Part shown: positions 42,781 to 56,337 of the stretch, piece after piece
Layout: every line of letters begins with the position of its first letter
Numbering within the stretch: the first letter of the stretch is position 1
Source: Dysidea avara
Taxonomy: Eukaryota > Porifera > Demospongiae > Dictyoceratida > Dysideidae
Direction of reading: 5' to 3'
Assembly: GCF_963678975.1 (NCBI RefSeq)
Contig: NC_089272.1
Location: forward strand, 22,643,399-22,707,398
DNA length: 64,000 nt
The notes under the pieces: generated by a model
What the model saw: only the letters and a program-made list of their open reading frames with translations
Told to the model about the DNA's origin: nothing
The model's database searches: none
Translations under genes and position numbers: made by a program

Positions 42781-43600
42781 GTGTGTCCAGTTATTTTTTT
42801 GCCTGTTTGTGTTGCTGGAATGGAAATATCCTGTTTGGTTGATACTGGTGCAGGAGTGTCCCTACTGAGTGGAGATGTTTTGGATAAGGATAATCATTGT
42901 GGAACCGGTAATTCACCAGAAACTAGTTGGGGTAGATGGAATACCACTCAAGGTACATGGAGCAAGTACCTTCCCTTTGACTATTGCTGGCCTTGAATTC
43001 CAACACAGGTTGATCATTGCTGACAACATCACTGCAGATGCAATACTCCGACTAGATTTCTTAGATTCTCACAAGTGCGTTCTTGACCTGGGACAAAGGA
43101 AGCTGTGTGTCAACAACAAAACCTGTATTCCATTGGTACCACGCCTCTCTCCCAAAGATTCACTCCTGGGGAAAGTAGTCTTACAAGATACAACTGTCAT
43201 ACCTCCTGCTAGTGAGCTAGAGGTCATGGGACGAATTGAATGTTCAGAGAAGCAAGAAGTTAATGGCATTACCTAGATGGTGGAGGGGGTGCAGAGTACA
43301 ATATTTGTAGCTAGGGCAGTAGTCACACCACAAACCAAGCTAGTGTCTGTGAGGCTGATCAATACATACCTGATACCAGTGACACTGTACAGAGGAACCA
43401 AGCTGGCAAATGCAGAAACTGTTGATGAAAGAAATGTTAATGTTGTGGGAAATGTTACTAGCAGTAATACCTCTGTACCAGTCTACACAATCAATTACCA
43501 GATGATGTTAGCCAGACCCAGCAAGACAGGCTCCTAGCATTGCTGTCACTGTATTCTGATGTGATTGCTTCTGGTCCTAACGACTTAGTGTATGCATGGA
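42781..43600 (+). pseudogene. Ty3/gypsy protease remnant, truncated before RT
   Basis: VCVAGMEISCLVDTGAGVSL contains the DTGA active site of a retropepsin. After a frame change near 42870, VGVDGIPLKVHGASTFPLTI and DAILRLDFLDSHKCVLDL supply the flap and the ILGxDFL-like motif (Arg replaces Gly). The linker to RT, LPDDVSQTQQDRLLALLSLY-like in a third frame, ends near 43600, where similarity stops. No RT or integrase follows. Confidence 0.8.
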
Positions 43601-43604
43601 GTTT

Positions 43605-44520
43605 AAAGTTATGGAATGACAAAGTAAAATTATTAAACTAAACTAAAACAAGCTATAACATACAATTCTTTATTCAACTTTCACAAAATTTCCCTGGTCA
43701 TGAGCTTTTCAGCTAGGAAGTTCATTATGATATAATCAAGACACACGGTAGTATGTCGTGCGGCCCAAGAAGCCGGCGCGCAACCCTGTGAGTATATTGA
43801 CAGGAAGAACGAAAACGCAATTTTCGCACCTCCGTAGCTCTGTGCTGCCTTGATGAAACAAGACAAATTTTGCTGTGTACATTCCCTCCAACTTTAGTAC
43901 TCCACATTCCAAATTTGCGCGAAATCGCTTCAGGCATTCCGGAGATATGCGACTTACAAAATTGGCTTAGTTTCTTCGTTTTTTTTCTTCTTATTTTTCT
44001 TCCTCTTTTCGCACACTTACAAAAACTGCTATAAAACGCGAACGCGTTATCTGATTGCCTTGAAATTTGGCACACAGAAGGGGGGTATAAAGGCGCATCT
44101 CGGTACCAACTTTGGCTGGAATACCATAAACAGGCAAAGCGTTATGAGCGATTATGCACGAAAAATAACACCAAAATGTTGTCACGCCTACAGGGTAAAC
44201 CGCGTATGGGAAGAAGCTGAAAATCGGTGGGTGAATAGGTTAACTATTGAACATCAAACCTTTTGTGGTTTTAAAGAAATCGAGCTAAAAACCAGGAAGA
44301 TACAGCAAAAAAATCAACAGTGTGTAACAATTATGCAATCGAGATTAGCTAATAAAAAACGACTGCTTTCCACGCCTACCAGATAAACTGCTTAGGGTAA
44401 TGCTTTGAAAATCGCTGTACAGATGGAGTTATCATCTTAGAAAGGCTCTTCAATGGTGTAGAAGAATCAGACTTAAAGCCACGGAGTTATAACACGAAAT
44501 CCAACTTGGTGTAGCAAGTG
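43605..44520. other. Unclassified block with distinct composition
   Basis: More GC/CG-rich than its surroundings (AAGAAGCCGGCGCGCAACCC, CGCGAACGCG). Open frames on both strands (plus 44060-44386, minus 43725-44075) have no recognisable motif. A pyrimidine tract (TTTTTTTTCTTCTTATTTTT) lies at about 43980. It looks like one repeat unit inserted between the gypsy remnant and the satellite; the family is unknown. Confidence 0.4.
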
Positions 44521-44523
44521 CGA

Positions 44524-44570
44524 GATCGAGATACTCTAATAGAGCAGTCATCCTAATAGAGCAGTCAACC
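44524..44570. repeat. ACTCTAATAGAGCAGTCA tandem motif
   Basis: GAGATACTCTAATAGAGCAG is followed by TCATCCTAATAGAGCAGTCA. The same doublet is found at 12928-12968, 17204-17255 and 54513-54559. Here it immediately precedes the satellite array. Confidence 0.7.
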
Positions 44571-47500
44571 TGAATAGAATTCAAGAGATCAGTTAGAAAT
44601 AAGTAAGCTGTACAGAGATCAGCTACAAACAAATCACCCTGTAGAGAGTTCAGCTACAAACAATTCACCCTGTTCAGACATCAGTTAGAAGAAGTTTTCT
44701 TTTAGAGAGTTCAGTTCCAAACAAATCACCCTGTTGAAAGATCAGCTAGAAGATGTCACCTTGTAGATAGTTCAGTTACAAAGAAACCACCATGTAGAGA
44801 ATTCAGCTACAGACTAGTGACCCTGTAGATACATCAGCTAGAAGAAGTTACCTTGTAGAGAGTTCAGTTACAAAGAAACCATTCTGTAAAGAGCTCAGCT
44901 GCAAACAAATCACCTATACAGAATTCAGCTACAAACAAATCACCCTGTAGAGAGATCAGCTAGAAGAAGTTACCTTGTAGATAGTTCAGCTACAAACAAT
45001 TCACCCTGTACAGAGCTCAGTTAAAAGAGATTTCCTTGTAGAGAGTTCAGCTACAGACAAATCACCCGTAGAGAGATCAATTAGAAGAAGTTACCTTGTA
45101 GATTGTTCAGCTACAAACAATTCACCCTGTAAAGAGATCAGCTAGAAGAAGTTACTTTGTAGAGAGTTCAGCTACAAAGAAACCATCATGTAGAGAATTC
45201 AGCCGCAAACAAATCACGTGTAGAGAGTTCAGCTACAAACAAATCTCCCTGTAGAGAGATCAGCTAGAAGAAGTTTCCTTGTAGAGAGTTCTGCTACAAA
45301 CAAATCACCCTGTAGAAAGATCAGCTAGAAGAAATCACCTTGTAGAGAGTTCAGCTTCAAAGAAACAATCATGTGAGAGTTCAGGTACAAACAAATTGTC
45401 CTGTAGAGAGATCAGCTAGAAGAAGTTACCTTGTAGAGAGTTCAGCTACAAAGAAACCATCATGTAGATAGTTCAGGTACAAACAAATCACCCTGTAGAA
45501 AGATCAGCTATAGAAGAAATCACCTTGTAGAGAGTTCAGCTACAAAGAAACCATCATGTAGAGAGTTCAGCTGCAAACAAATCACCTGTAGAGAGTTAAG
45601 CTATAAACAAATCTCCCTGTAGAGAGATCAGCTAGAAGAAGTCACCTTGCAGGGAGTTCAGTTACAAAGAAATAAACCATGTAGAGAGTTCAGCTGCAAA
45701 CGAATCACCTGTAGAGAGTTCAGCTAGAAACAAGTCACCCTGTAGAGAGATCAGCTAGAAACAAGTCACCTTGTAGAGAGTTCAGCTAGAAGAAGTCACA
45801 TTGTAGAGAGTTCAGCTACAAAGAAACTACCATGTAGAGAGTTCAGCTGCAAACAAATCACCCTGTAGAGAACTCAGCTACAAACAAATCGCCCTGTAGA
45901 AAGATTAGCTAGAAGAAGTTACCTTATAGGGAGTTCAGCTACGAACAGATCACCCTGTAGAGAGTTCAGCTACAAACAAATCACCCTGTAGAGAGTTCAG
46001 TTACAAAGAAACCACCATGTAGAGAGTTCAGCTGCAAAAAAATCAATCACTCTGTAGAGAGTTCAGCTAGAAGAAGTCACCTTATAGAGATTTAAACTGC
46101 AAATAAATCACCCTGTAGAGAATTCAACTACAAACAAATCACCCTGTAGAAAGATCAGCTAGAAGAAGTTACCTTGTAGAGAGTTCAGCTACAAAGAAAC
46201 CACCATGTAGAGAGTTCAGCTGCAAACAAATCACCTGTAGAGAGTTCAGCTAAAAACAAGTCACCCTGTAGAGAGATCAGCTAAAAACAAGTCACCCTGT
46301 AGAGAGTTCAGCTAGAAGAAGTCACATTGTAGAGAGTTCAGCTACAAAGAAACTACCACGTAGAGAGTTCAGCTGCAAACAAATCACCCTGTAGAGAACT
46401 CAGCTATACAAACAAATCACCCTGTAGAATGATCAGCTAGAAGAAGTTACCTTGTAGGGATTTCAGCTACAAACAAATCACCCTGTAGAGAGTTCAGCTA
46501 CAAAGAAATCATCATGTAGAGAGTTCAGCTGCAAACAAATCATCCTGTAGATAGAAGAAGTCACCTTTTAGAGAGTTCAGCTACAAAGCAACCACCATGT
46601 AAAGAGTTCAGCTACAAAAAAATCAATCACCCTGTAAAAAGATCAGCTAGAAGAAGTTACCTTGTAGAGAGTTCAGCTACAAAGAAACCACCATGTAGAG
46701 AGTTCAGCTGCAAATAAATCACCCTGTAGAGAATTCAGCTACAAACAAATCACCTTGTAGAAAGATCAGCTAGAAGAAGTTACCTTGTAGAGAGTTCAGC
46801 TACAAAGAAACCACCATGTAGAGAGTTCAGCTGCAAAAAACTCAATCACCCTGTAGAAAGATCGGCTAGAAGAAGTTACCTTGTAGAGAGTTTAGCTACA
46901 AAGAAACCACCATGTAGAGAGTTCAGCTGCAAACAAATCACCTGTAGAGAGTTCAGCTAGAAACAAGTCACCCTGTAGAGAGTTCAGCTAGAAGAAGTCA
47001 CATTGTAGAGAGTTCAGCTACAATGAAACTCCCATGTAGAGAGTTCAGTTGCAAACAAATCACCCTGTAGAGAACTCAGCTACAAACAAATATGCAGTGT
47101 AAAAAGATCAGCTAGAAGAAGTTACCTTGTAGAGAGTTAAGCTACAACGAAACCACCATGTAGAGAGTTCAGATACAAACAAATCACCTGTAGAGAGTTC
47201 AGCTAGAAACAAGTCACCCTGTAGAGAGATCAGCAAGAAACAAGTCACCTTGTAGAGAGTTCAGCTAGAAGAAGTCACATTGTAGAGAGTTCAGCTACAA
47301 AGAAACCACCATGTAGAGAGTTCAGCTGCAAACAAATCACCCTGTAGAAAGTTCAGCTATGAACAGATCACCCTATAGAGAGATCAGCTAGAAACAAGTC
47401 ACCCTGTAGAGAGTTCAGCTAGAAGAAATTACCTTGTAGAGAGTTCAGCTACAAGGAAACCACCATTTAGAGAGTTCAGCTGCAAACAAATCACCCAGTA

Positions 47501-48533
47501 GAAAGTTCAGCTATGAACAGATCACCCTGTTGAGAGTTCAGTTAGAAACAAGGAATCCTGTAGAGAGATCACCTAGAAGTATCGCCTTGTAGAGAGTTCA
47601 GCTACAAACAAATCACCTGTAGAGAGTTCAGCTACAAACAAATCACCCTGTAGAGAGATCAGCTAGAAGAAGTCACCTTGTAGAGAGTTCAGCTATAAAG
47701 AAACCACCATGTAGAGAACTCAGCTACAAACAAATCGCCCTGTAGAAAGATCAGCTAGAAGAAGTTACCTTGTAGGGATTTCAGCTACAAACAAATCACC
47801 CTGTAGAGAGTTCAGCTACAAAGAAACCATTCTGTAAAGAGCTCAGCTGCAAACAAATCACCTGTACAGAATTCAGCTACAAACAAATCACCCGGTAGAG
47901 ATATCAGCTAGAAGAAATTACCTTGTAGATAGTTCAGCTACAAACAAATCACCCTGTAGAAAGATCAGTTAGAAGAAGTTACCTTGGAGAAAGTTCAACT
48001 ACAAAGAAACCATTTTGTAAAGAAACCATTTTGTAAAGAGCTCAGCTGCAAACAAATCACCTGTACAGAATTCAACTACGAACAAATCACCCTGTAGAGA
48101 GATCAGCTATAAGAAGTTACCTTGTAGATAGTTCAGCTACAAACAAATCTCTCTGTAGAGAGATCAGCTAGAAGAAATTACCTTGTAGAGAGTTCAACTA
48201 CAAAGAAACCACCATGTAGAGAGTTCAGCTGCAAAGAAATCACCCAGTAGAAAATTCTGTCAGAAACAAATTGCCCTGTAGAAAGATCAGTTAGAAGAAG
48301 TTACCTTTTAGAGAGTTCAGCTACAAAGAAGCCATTCTGTAAAGAGCTCAGCTGCAAACAAATCACTTATACAGAATTCAACTACAAACATATCACTCTG
48401 TAGAGAGATCAGCTAGAAGATGTTACCTTGTAGATCGTTCAGCTACAAACAATTCACCCTGTAGAGAGAGCAATTAGAAGAAGTCACCTTGTAGAGTGTT
48501 CAGTTACAAAGAAACCACCATGGAGATTTCTGT
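44570..48533 (+). repeat. 4-kb satellite, ~31-bp monomers in a four-monomer higher-order repeat
   Basis: Four recurring monomer variants of 30-31 bp are seen: TTCAGCTACAAACAAATCAC with CCTGTAGAGAG; ATCAGCTAGAAGAAGTTACC with TTGTAGAGAG; TTCAGCTACAAAGAAACCAC with CATGTAGAGAG; and TTCAGCTGCAAACAAATCAC with (C)CTGTAGAGAG. They follow one another in a repeating order of about 120 bp (clear at 45560-45690 and 46130-46260), with local rearrangements. It is non-coding. Its right edge is followed by a MITE and then by the transposon end segment at 48880-49270. Confidence 0.95.
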
Positions 48534-48540
48534 AATCAAT

Positions 48541-48784
48541 ATATGTGACCGGATTTGCGAAAAGGAGTCTTCCACACACATCCAATTCCGTAAACGTTGG
48601 AGACCATAACTCAGTATTCAAGTAACATATTAACCTGCAAATTTCACCATATATTCAGCTATAGTGGTGCTCACCACTGTCCAAATTTCAAGGCAATAGC
48701 TCTTTCCAATATGAAGTTATCAATTGTCAAAGTTGGAAAATTGGATGTGTGTGGAAGACCCCATTTCGCAAATCCGGTCGCATA
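48541..48784. mobile_element. MITE, GTGACCGGATTTGC family, copy 3
   Basis: ATATGTGACCGGATTTGCGA on the left and TCGCAAATCCGGTCGCATAT on the right, with an inner GTCTTCCACACACATCCAAT / ATTGGATGTGTGTGGAAGAC mirror. The inverted repeats are about 55 bp and nearly perfect. The outer 24 bp match copies 1 and 2, while the inner part differs (GAGTCTTCC instead of GTACCTTTTCC), so this is a subfamily. Confidence 0.85.
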
Positions 48785-48892
48785 TGTATTATATATATAA
48801 TTTGTACATTTACTGATAAAATATTTAAAGTATATCTACTTCATCTTTTCTTCTTCCTGTAGTAAAGAAAAAACATAGGTTAGAAAAGTCCC

Positions 48893-49270
48893 AAAGCTGG
48901 CCATAGGCCGGCTTTGGGGTATACAAATACAAAAAGAAATGAAATCTAATCCAAAACAGCCAAGCTGTAAAAAAAATGTGCGGCCCTCAGAAAGGCTATG
49001 GTGAAAAAAGATGTGAAATCCAAGGTGGCGGCCAAGAAATGGCTGTGATGGTAGGTTAATGGTAAAAATTTTAATAATGACAATTTAGGTAAATTTTGTG
49101 AAGCGGCACAAAAATTCACCTGAATTGTCTTTATTAAAATTTTTACCATTAACCTACCATCACAGCCATTTCTTGGCTGCCACCTTGGATTTCACATCTT
49201 TTTTCACCATAGCCTTTCTGAGGGTCGCACACTTTTTTTACAGCTTGGCTGTTTTGGATTAGATATTATA
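48893..49270. mobile_element. Foldback element made of two transposon ends
   Basis: After the AAAGCTGGCC/GGCCGGCTTT hairpin, the unique end segment of the 23469-30840 transposon runs inward (48935-49095) and is followed almost at once by its own reverse complement (49118-49265). This gives arms of about 150 bp with very few differences and a ~22-bp centre. It is a minimal internally deleted derivative of the same family. On its left side the satellite array (44570-48533) takes the place of the outer end, while on the right side no array follows. Confidence 0.8.
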
Positions 49271-49365
49271 ATCTCAAAGTAAGTTGCCTGACAACTGCTC
49301 CTCTTTTGTAGTATAAATATGCTCCAACTTATTCAATAATCATCCAATAATCATTCAATTTGACT

Positions 49366-50244
49366 CATGGCTTCTACTATATTCGTGTTAGGTTTAGCTG
49401 TCATTAGCTGTGGTTACAGTGCCATGACAGCTCCACACAATGATATATAGTATGCTGCAGTGCAATGATGATACCTTTACAGCTGATGTGCATGAAGTGT
49501 TACAGAATATAACTGACACCAGTAGCTGTGTAAAGTCTATCCTAACGGTAAGTAGTATTCTGTTACTGTAACAGTAAGTTATAGTAGCTTGCTATTCAAT
49601 TTATTTAGAAGGCATACAATATGTAATTGTAAGCATGTAATGTTAAGTTAATTTACAGAGGGTACCAAGGAGTTTGGGAAGTTGTTTTTGCATAAGAAAT
49701 GAATCAAAGAATTTGACTTTTGCTTGCAATCGGTATACAATTCTTATGGACTTGAAGCAATGTTTGCACAACCAGCTGCAGAATATCACCTCATCTGTTG
49801 ATGTGCTTGCTGACTCTACTGAACTAGATTTGGTCCACAATATTGCTACAAGTCTATGCTTATTACACAGGATGGCTGAGTTGTTCAACAATATTGAGGT
49901 TAGCAATTAAGTCATGCACATTCACGCACCTATCCCATTGCATGATCATCCCTAACTTATGGCCATACTACAAGTTTTGACTATACATACATAATTAATG
50001 TAATACATCTTCCACTCAGATGCTGAAAACTAGAAATGAATGTAGCAAGAATTACACTAATTGCTCAACCTCAAGTAATACAGCAATGTATGCCACAGGA
50101 GAGAATGCTATACTAGGTGGTGTAGTTATTAAGCATAGTGATATAGAGAAAAACTTTTGCTTTTCGATAAATACCAAAGAAGAGACTTGTTCATTTTGTC
50201 AGAAGTTGTTGAATGAGATGTCAGCTACAAAAATATGTTTATAA
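49366..50244 (+). CDS. Probable three-exon gene for a small secreted Cys-containing protein
   Basis: Exons are about 49366-49549 (donor ACG^GTAAGT), 49658-49898 (acceptor TTTACAG^AGG, donor GAG^GTTAGC) and 50020-50244 (acceptor CACTCAG^ATG). All junctions are phase 0 and the frame ends at a TAA. The first exon begins with MASTIFVLGLAVISCGYSAM, a good signal peptide, but that frame meets TAG at 49447-49449. The mature part (LQCNDDTFTADVHEVLQNIT) lies one base out of register, so there is a frameshift, sequence error or missed small intron. The product would have scattered Cys pairs (CFC, CSFCQ) and N-glycosylation-type NxT/S sites. No family was recognised; a secreted four-helix or venom-like fold cannot be judged. 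Confidence 0.45.
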
Positions 50245-50529
50245 AGATAGCTATAAACTTTCTTTAAGAGTACATGTATTGTTTAGTATAATGTACTCAA
50301 CACTCATTTGGTTATATTATAAATTGCATGCATTGTCATAGAGTTATGTAGCTGCAGGAATCTGGAACAATTAGCACACACAAACACAGTGGAATCCCTC
50401 AAGCTGCCACCTGCTTGGAAAGGTTACCCTTTCAGTTAAATTCTCCAATTTATATAGTACTCCACCTGCATGGTACGTATCATTTGTCTATTGGCCCAAA
50501 GGAGAGACGAATTCCACTGTGTATTAGGA

Positions 50530-50965
50530 GACAAACAGCTATAGGACAAATGTTAATACTGATAATGGTCAGCAATTAAGAGATCTAGCACAGATGGCTG
50601 CAAATGGTTACTATGAAACCCAGGTGATTAGTTCTTTAGGTACGTATATTGCATAAAATATTAAGCCGATTAGTATGAATGGCAATTAAATTGCTATAGC
50701 TGACACCTGGATGAGATCAACATTCAACAATGCTCATGCTTCCACAGATAATAAAACTTAATTTGGAAAGAAATGAATGTACAAGATAAAAATGATTATA
50801 AAAGAGCAAACTGATATCCATGGAGACTTTGCAATAACAAATGAGTATAGAAGCATGGTTACACATATACAAGGATTCTGTAAGAATCACAGCTGGATAA
50901 AAGTTATAACTAACAAATTTTACATACACATTTGCAAACTATTGACAGAGAATGTGTGCAAATAG
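50530..50965 (+). other. Possible further exons, weak
   Basis: An open segment at about 50534-50622 ends at a donor-like CCCAG^GTGATT. A second (about 50749-50965) follows CTTCCACAG^ and ends in a stop after a Cys-containing peptide (GFCKNHSWIKV). They could be exons of a relative of the preceding gene, or alternative 3' exons. Evidence is only splice-like sites and composition. Confidence 0.25.
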
Positions 50966-51242
50966 CAGCTTGACATTACACAACGTTTCCATGCACTTCA
51001 CTTGACTGCTATAGCTATACACTAGAACATGTGACTTTTCTATTAGAGTAGGGTGTGTCTCCCACTGCCCACAGCATCTTGCTAGGTCGATTGTGTTGTT
51101 AGTCCATGTACTGTACAAAATAATGTATTAATCTTTAGAATATTTAATGGGTACATCCCCCTCTATATTTTGTTAGCGCATCTCAGTCTCTAGCCAAACC
51201 CTTTCATATTAATAAATTTACCGATATTGTGCATTAGTATGC

Positions 51243-52681
<1,439 letters not shown>

Positions 52682-54387
52682 ACTACACTCAAAGTTTGCT
52701 CAGGGGCCATGTAGTGGTTAATAATTGTTGAAGATTAAAAGCGCCCCTTAAAAATAATATCATAAAGCACAGCTGCTGGCCGCTTGATAATGATACCAGG
52801 TACTGACTGACAACGAATAGTGGTTCGTCTCATCCTTAAGGGCTCCGTTAGCAGCTGTACTCTACTCCGGCAGTGTTTGCGTGGCTCAGTCGAGGGCTCA
52901 GTCACAGTATACTTACGTAAGTGATCACTGTTTATAAGTCATGGTTTCAACCCGGCGTAGTGGCCAGGGGACCACCCAAACCACACTTGAATGCCGTGAA
53001 GCACGTGGAGTATATAGGACTAGGAATCTATCATCACTATGCTAGCTAACTCTGAAGGCCATAGGACGGCAAAGGGAACTCAGTAAAGTGCAGGACATCA
53101 TATGATTGTCTAGAGTGCCACCCTTGAGCTCTTTAACTGCGTTGTGCATTGATTTTACTCCAAAGCGCTTGCAAATTAAAGGGTCTGGACAAGGAAACGT
53201 CATAGCTGCTTGTTATGTTATTATCTACTTTACCAGTTATAGGCACTGGAGCAGCCTGTACTTAAGTTTTAAGCCATACAGTTTAAGCCAGGAGAGTAGC
53301 TAGCTTCTTCAGTAGTGAAGTGGGCATTGTCATGAAGGTATGCAAATAAGTAAAGCATGTCCACAACACTGGTGAGTTATGTGGGCAAAGCCAGACTTGC
53401 TGGAATTTTATTTAACATGGTTGGATGGTTTCATGTGGTTGGATGGTTTCATATGATCCATTGTAGTTTGGAGTTGATGTTTAATTACAGTATATAATAT
53501 GTTATAGTTAAAGCACCGCCGTGTGTGTGCAGTACGGAAAATACAGCGCGAAGGGGTGTCGAGAGGCTAATACAGCACAAGACGAAGCTGAGTGCTGTAT
53601 TTTTCATACACTAGGCAGCCAATTTAATTAGCTTCGTGATCAGATGATCAGTGTTTATACAATCTATTTCTAGCCGTAAACAAAGTGGTAGGATTATTTT
53701 GGCTAGTTTAAGTGATTTACAGTGTAACGCACATGGGGTTGTTTTGTAACATTCCTTAAATATATTCTCTGCATAACTGTACTGTATCTGTGCCCAATTA
53801 GCTGTATAACTGTTTTGTATGACTCATACAGTATAGTTATGTAGCTAATTAGTACTGTATGAACAATATCGCTATTAGTCCACCTAGATCTTTATGTGAT
53901 GGGGGGAAAGGCCTTTTTAAGAATAAGATAAATCCTATCAAAAAGTTAAAGTTAAGGTAGTACTACAGATGTGGAGAAAGTTGGTGTTTTTGTCACTTGG
54001 TTCTGTGCAAACTAGGCAATGTAGCGGCAGAACCACCTTATAAATTCATCTCAGTGGCAGTCTGATAAGCCTTATTATTGCTGTATTGACACTGGTATTA
54101 AGTTAGAAATAAAGTAAGCATCCCGGCAAAGCGATAAAAAGTAGTGGAACAAGATAATGATGGTATTATAACATAGCTCTGTTTATGTTATAATAATTGT
54201 TTTGTTCAATGTCACAGTATATGTTCTTCCACAGAGCTATATGTTATCATACGGTGAAGATTCCTACTTAAACAGTACTACTGTACTATTCAATAGAAGG
54301 ATCGAGTTATTTAAGACATAATACTGTTGAACCGCCAAGTAAGAGCACTGCAGTGAAAATACTTCAATTTTTGAAAGGTAATAATTA
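52682..54387. other. Non-coding stretch with one inverted motif
   Basis: At 53534-53614, GTACGGAAAATACAGC and GCTGTATTTTTCATAC form an imperfect 16-bp stem enclosing CGCGAAGGGGTGTCGAGAGG and further TACAGCAC/GTGCTGTA words, possibly a short MITE. No gene recognised in the rest. Confidence 0.45.
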
Positions 54388-54623
54388 CAGTGGAACCTCA
54401 TTTATCCGAACCCCTTAGGACCAGGAGTGGTTTATAAGTCTGAAAAATCTGTATCTCTGAAACTGTGTGTAAATAACCTTAAAATAACATTAAGAACGTT
54501 GGTAAAAATATCAGACACTACCTTAATAGAACAGTCGCTACTCTAATAGAGCAGTCATTTCCATAGTTTGGTTTTTAACCGAGAATCCGGATAAGTGGGG
54601 TCTGGATAACTGAGGTTCCACTG
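54388..54623. mobile_element. Tc1/mariner (pogo/Tigger-like) MITE with TA duplication
   Basis: Ends are CAGTGGAACCTCATTTATCC and GGATAACTGAGGTTCCACTG, flanked by TA on both sides (54386-54387, 54624-54625). CAGTRGAACCTC-type ends with TA target sites are a known pogo/Tigger feature. Inside it carries the ACTCTAATAGAGCAGTCA doublet. It is non-coding. Confidence 0.9.
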
Positions 54624-54625
54624 TA

Positions 54626-56337
54626 TCATAACTTGTATTGTATGAGTGCTGACAACCAAAGACAATCCAATGTAGTGTCTCTTTTTGCTCATAATGTTGA
54701 AACAGCGGCTACAGATTGTAGTTGTGTGATTCGGGTAACCAGTTCAGGTATGCATAATCAAATTTTCATAGTGATTTTGTGATGAGGACAACCCAATTTT
54801 GTAATTACTGTAAGTGAACAATCCGATCTTTTATCAAAGAACAACTCCACAACTGCAGTGATTCAGAATTCAAGTTAAAATGTTTGTGAAGACTGCGCTA
54901 AGCACTATTTAAGTCCCACTGGATGACAGTTCAACTTACAGTGATTTCTCCATAATCCATATAATGAGTTATTTTAGTTATGGTGAAAAAAAACACCTCT
55001 CCACATTTCTTATAGAAATTCTCATATAGAGTATATCTAGTCATATTGCTATACTGTACAGAAACAGCAGTTACATGATTCTCAGGCAATTAATGGCTTG
55101 CTTTTTTCCTAAAGATGGGCCTCCATCAACAGCTGTCAAAATAACATCAAGCGAGTTGGCAATTGATGTAGTAATACAGTATAACATGCTTTTTGTGTAC
55201 GCGCTCAATGCCACATCACTGTGTGCATTGTTTACTACAATTTTTTAATTATATACATAACACAGTGGATCTTTATGGCGGCGTAGCCCCCAAAATTAGC
55301 CAAATGATGCACTTTTTCATAAAAGTTCCGCATACGTAAATAGTATTCCTCATAACATGTATTTTTTGATATAATGCCATCAACCCTTGGTGACCATTGT
55401 GGCCACTTTTTGCACAGATATCTGTCTTTATCTCCCCGAGGCATTAATTAATTAATTAATTGACATGGTACCAAAGTGAAAGTCTTGTTGAACAAAACAA
55501 CTTGGTTTAATTCCATTTTGAAGCTATGATAGCTTTTATTCGCTACAAAATTCTTTGCATTTACCTACCCTTAGGGTGTAAATTACCCGTGGGAAGTGAG
55601 CATTATCAAAATTCATGGGTGATCATAACTTTGGAATGTTATTGTTATTGTTATTAAAGCTTTACAGTGACCAGCACTGAAGGTCTGGCAGCAACATGTG
55701 AAATCACCTATAACTTTATTTGATATCAAGTTTTTAATTGATGCCTCAGGGAGATATAGGCAGAAATGATAAAAAAATAGCCATAAAGGTCACCAAAGGT
55801 CCAATCTACAATTAAAATATTTATGTCATGAGGAGTACTACTAGTCAAGTGGCTTAGCAGCATTAAAATGCATTATTGTTACAGAGCGGATAAAAGCACC
55901 AAATTTTTTTTAGAGCTTCTGTAAACCATACTAATGGGTTTTAGCCTAGGAGCCCTCACCATATCATTGATATTCACCTGATTTTCCAATTTTAATTTTT
56001 ATATTAATTAGCAATTTATACTACTATTGTATGATTTGTATTCCATCTGCTGTAAATTAAATATACAAGAGTAAAAGCATGTTTCTTCTCCAGAACGTAT
56101 GTTTTGAATGGCTTCAGACAACAAAACATGATGTTTATTAAAATAGAAAACAATTAAAAGGTGGTGTTAATCTCTGTATTACTTTCTCAAAGTGTGTATT
56201 AAAAGGAAAATTGAGCCATGTGTTTTGGGGAGTTGTAATTGTTTAAAGAGTGTCAGATTTCTTTATAATCTATTGTGTCAAATTTTCTTTTGGTGAGTTC
56301 CTAATGCCTTACTTTTATTAGAATAAGTACAGTACAG
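54626..56337. other. Non-coding stretch with a SINE tail
   Basis: No gene recognised. A minus-strand SINE-like 3' fragment occupies 55641-55692 (CAGACCTTCAGTGCTGGTCA, then CTGTAAAGCTTTAATAACAA). AAAGGTCACCAAAGGTC near 55787 repeats a word at 35076. Confidence 0.45.

Noticed and set aside
44060-44386. 108-residue plus-strand frame in the GC-richer block
   Set aside because: No recognisable motif, overlapping open frames on the opposite strand, probably repeat-derived. Kept only as an unclassified block.
44570-48533. CRISPR-like array of ~31-bp repeats
   Set aside because: Units are contiguous monomer variants without unique spacers, in a eukaryotic transposon context. This is a satellite.
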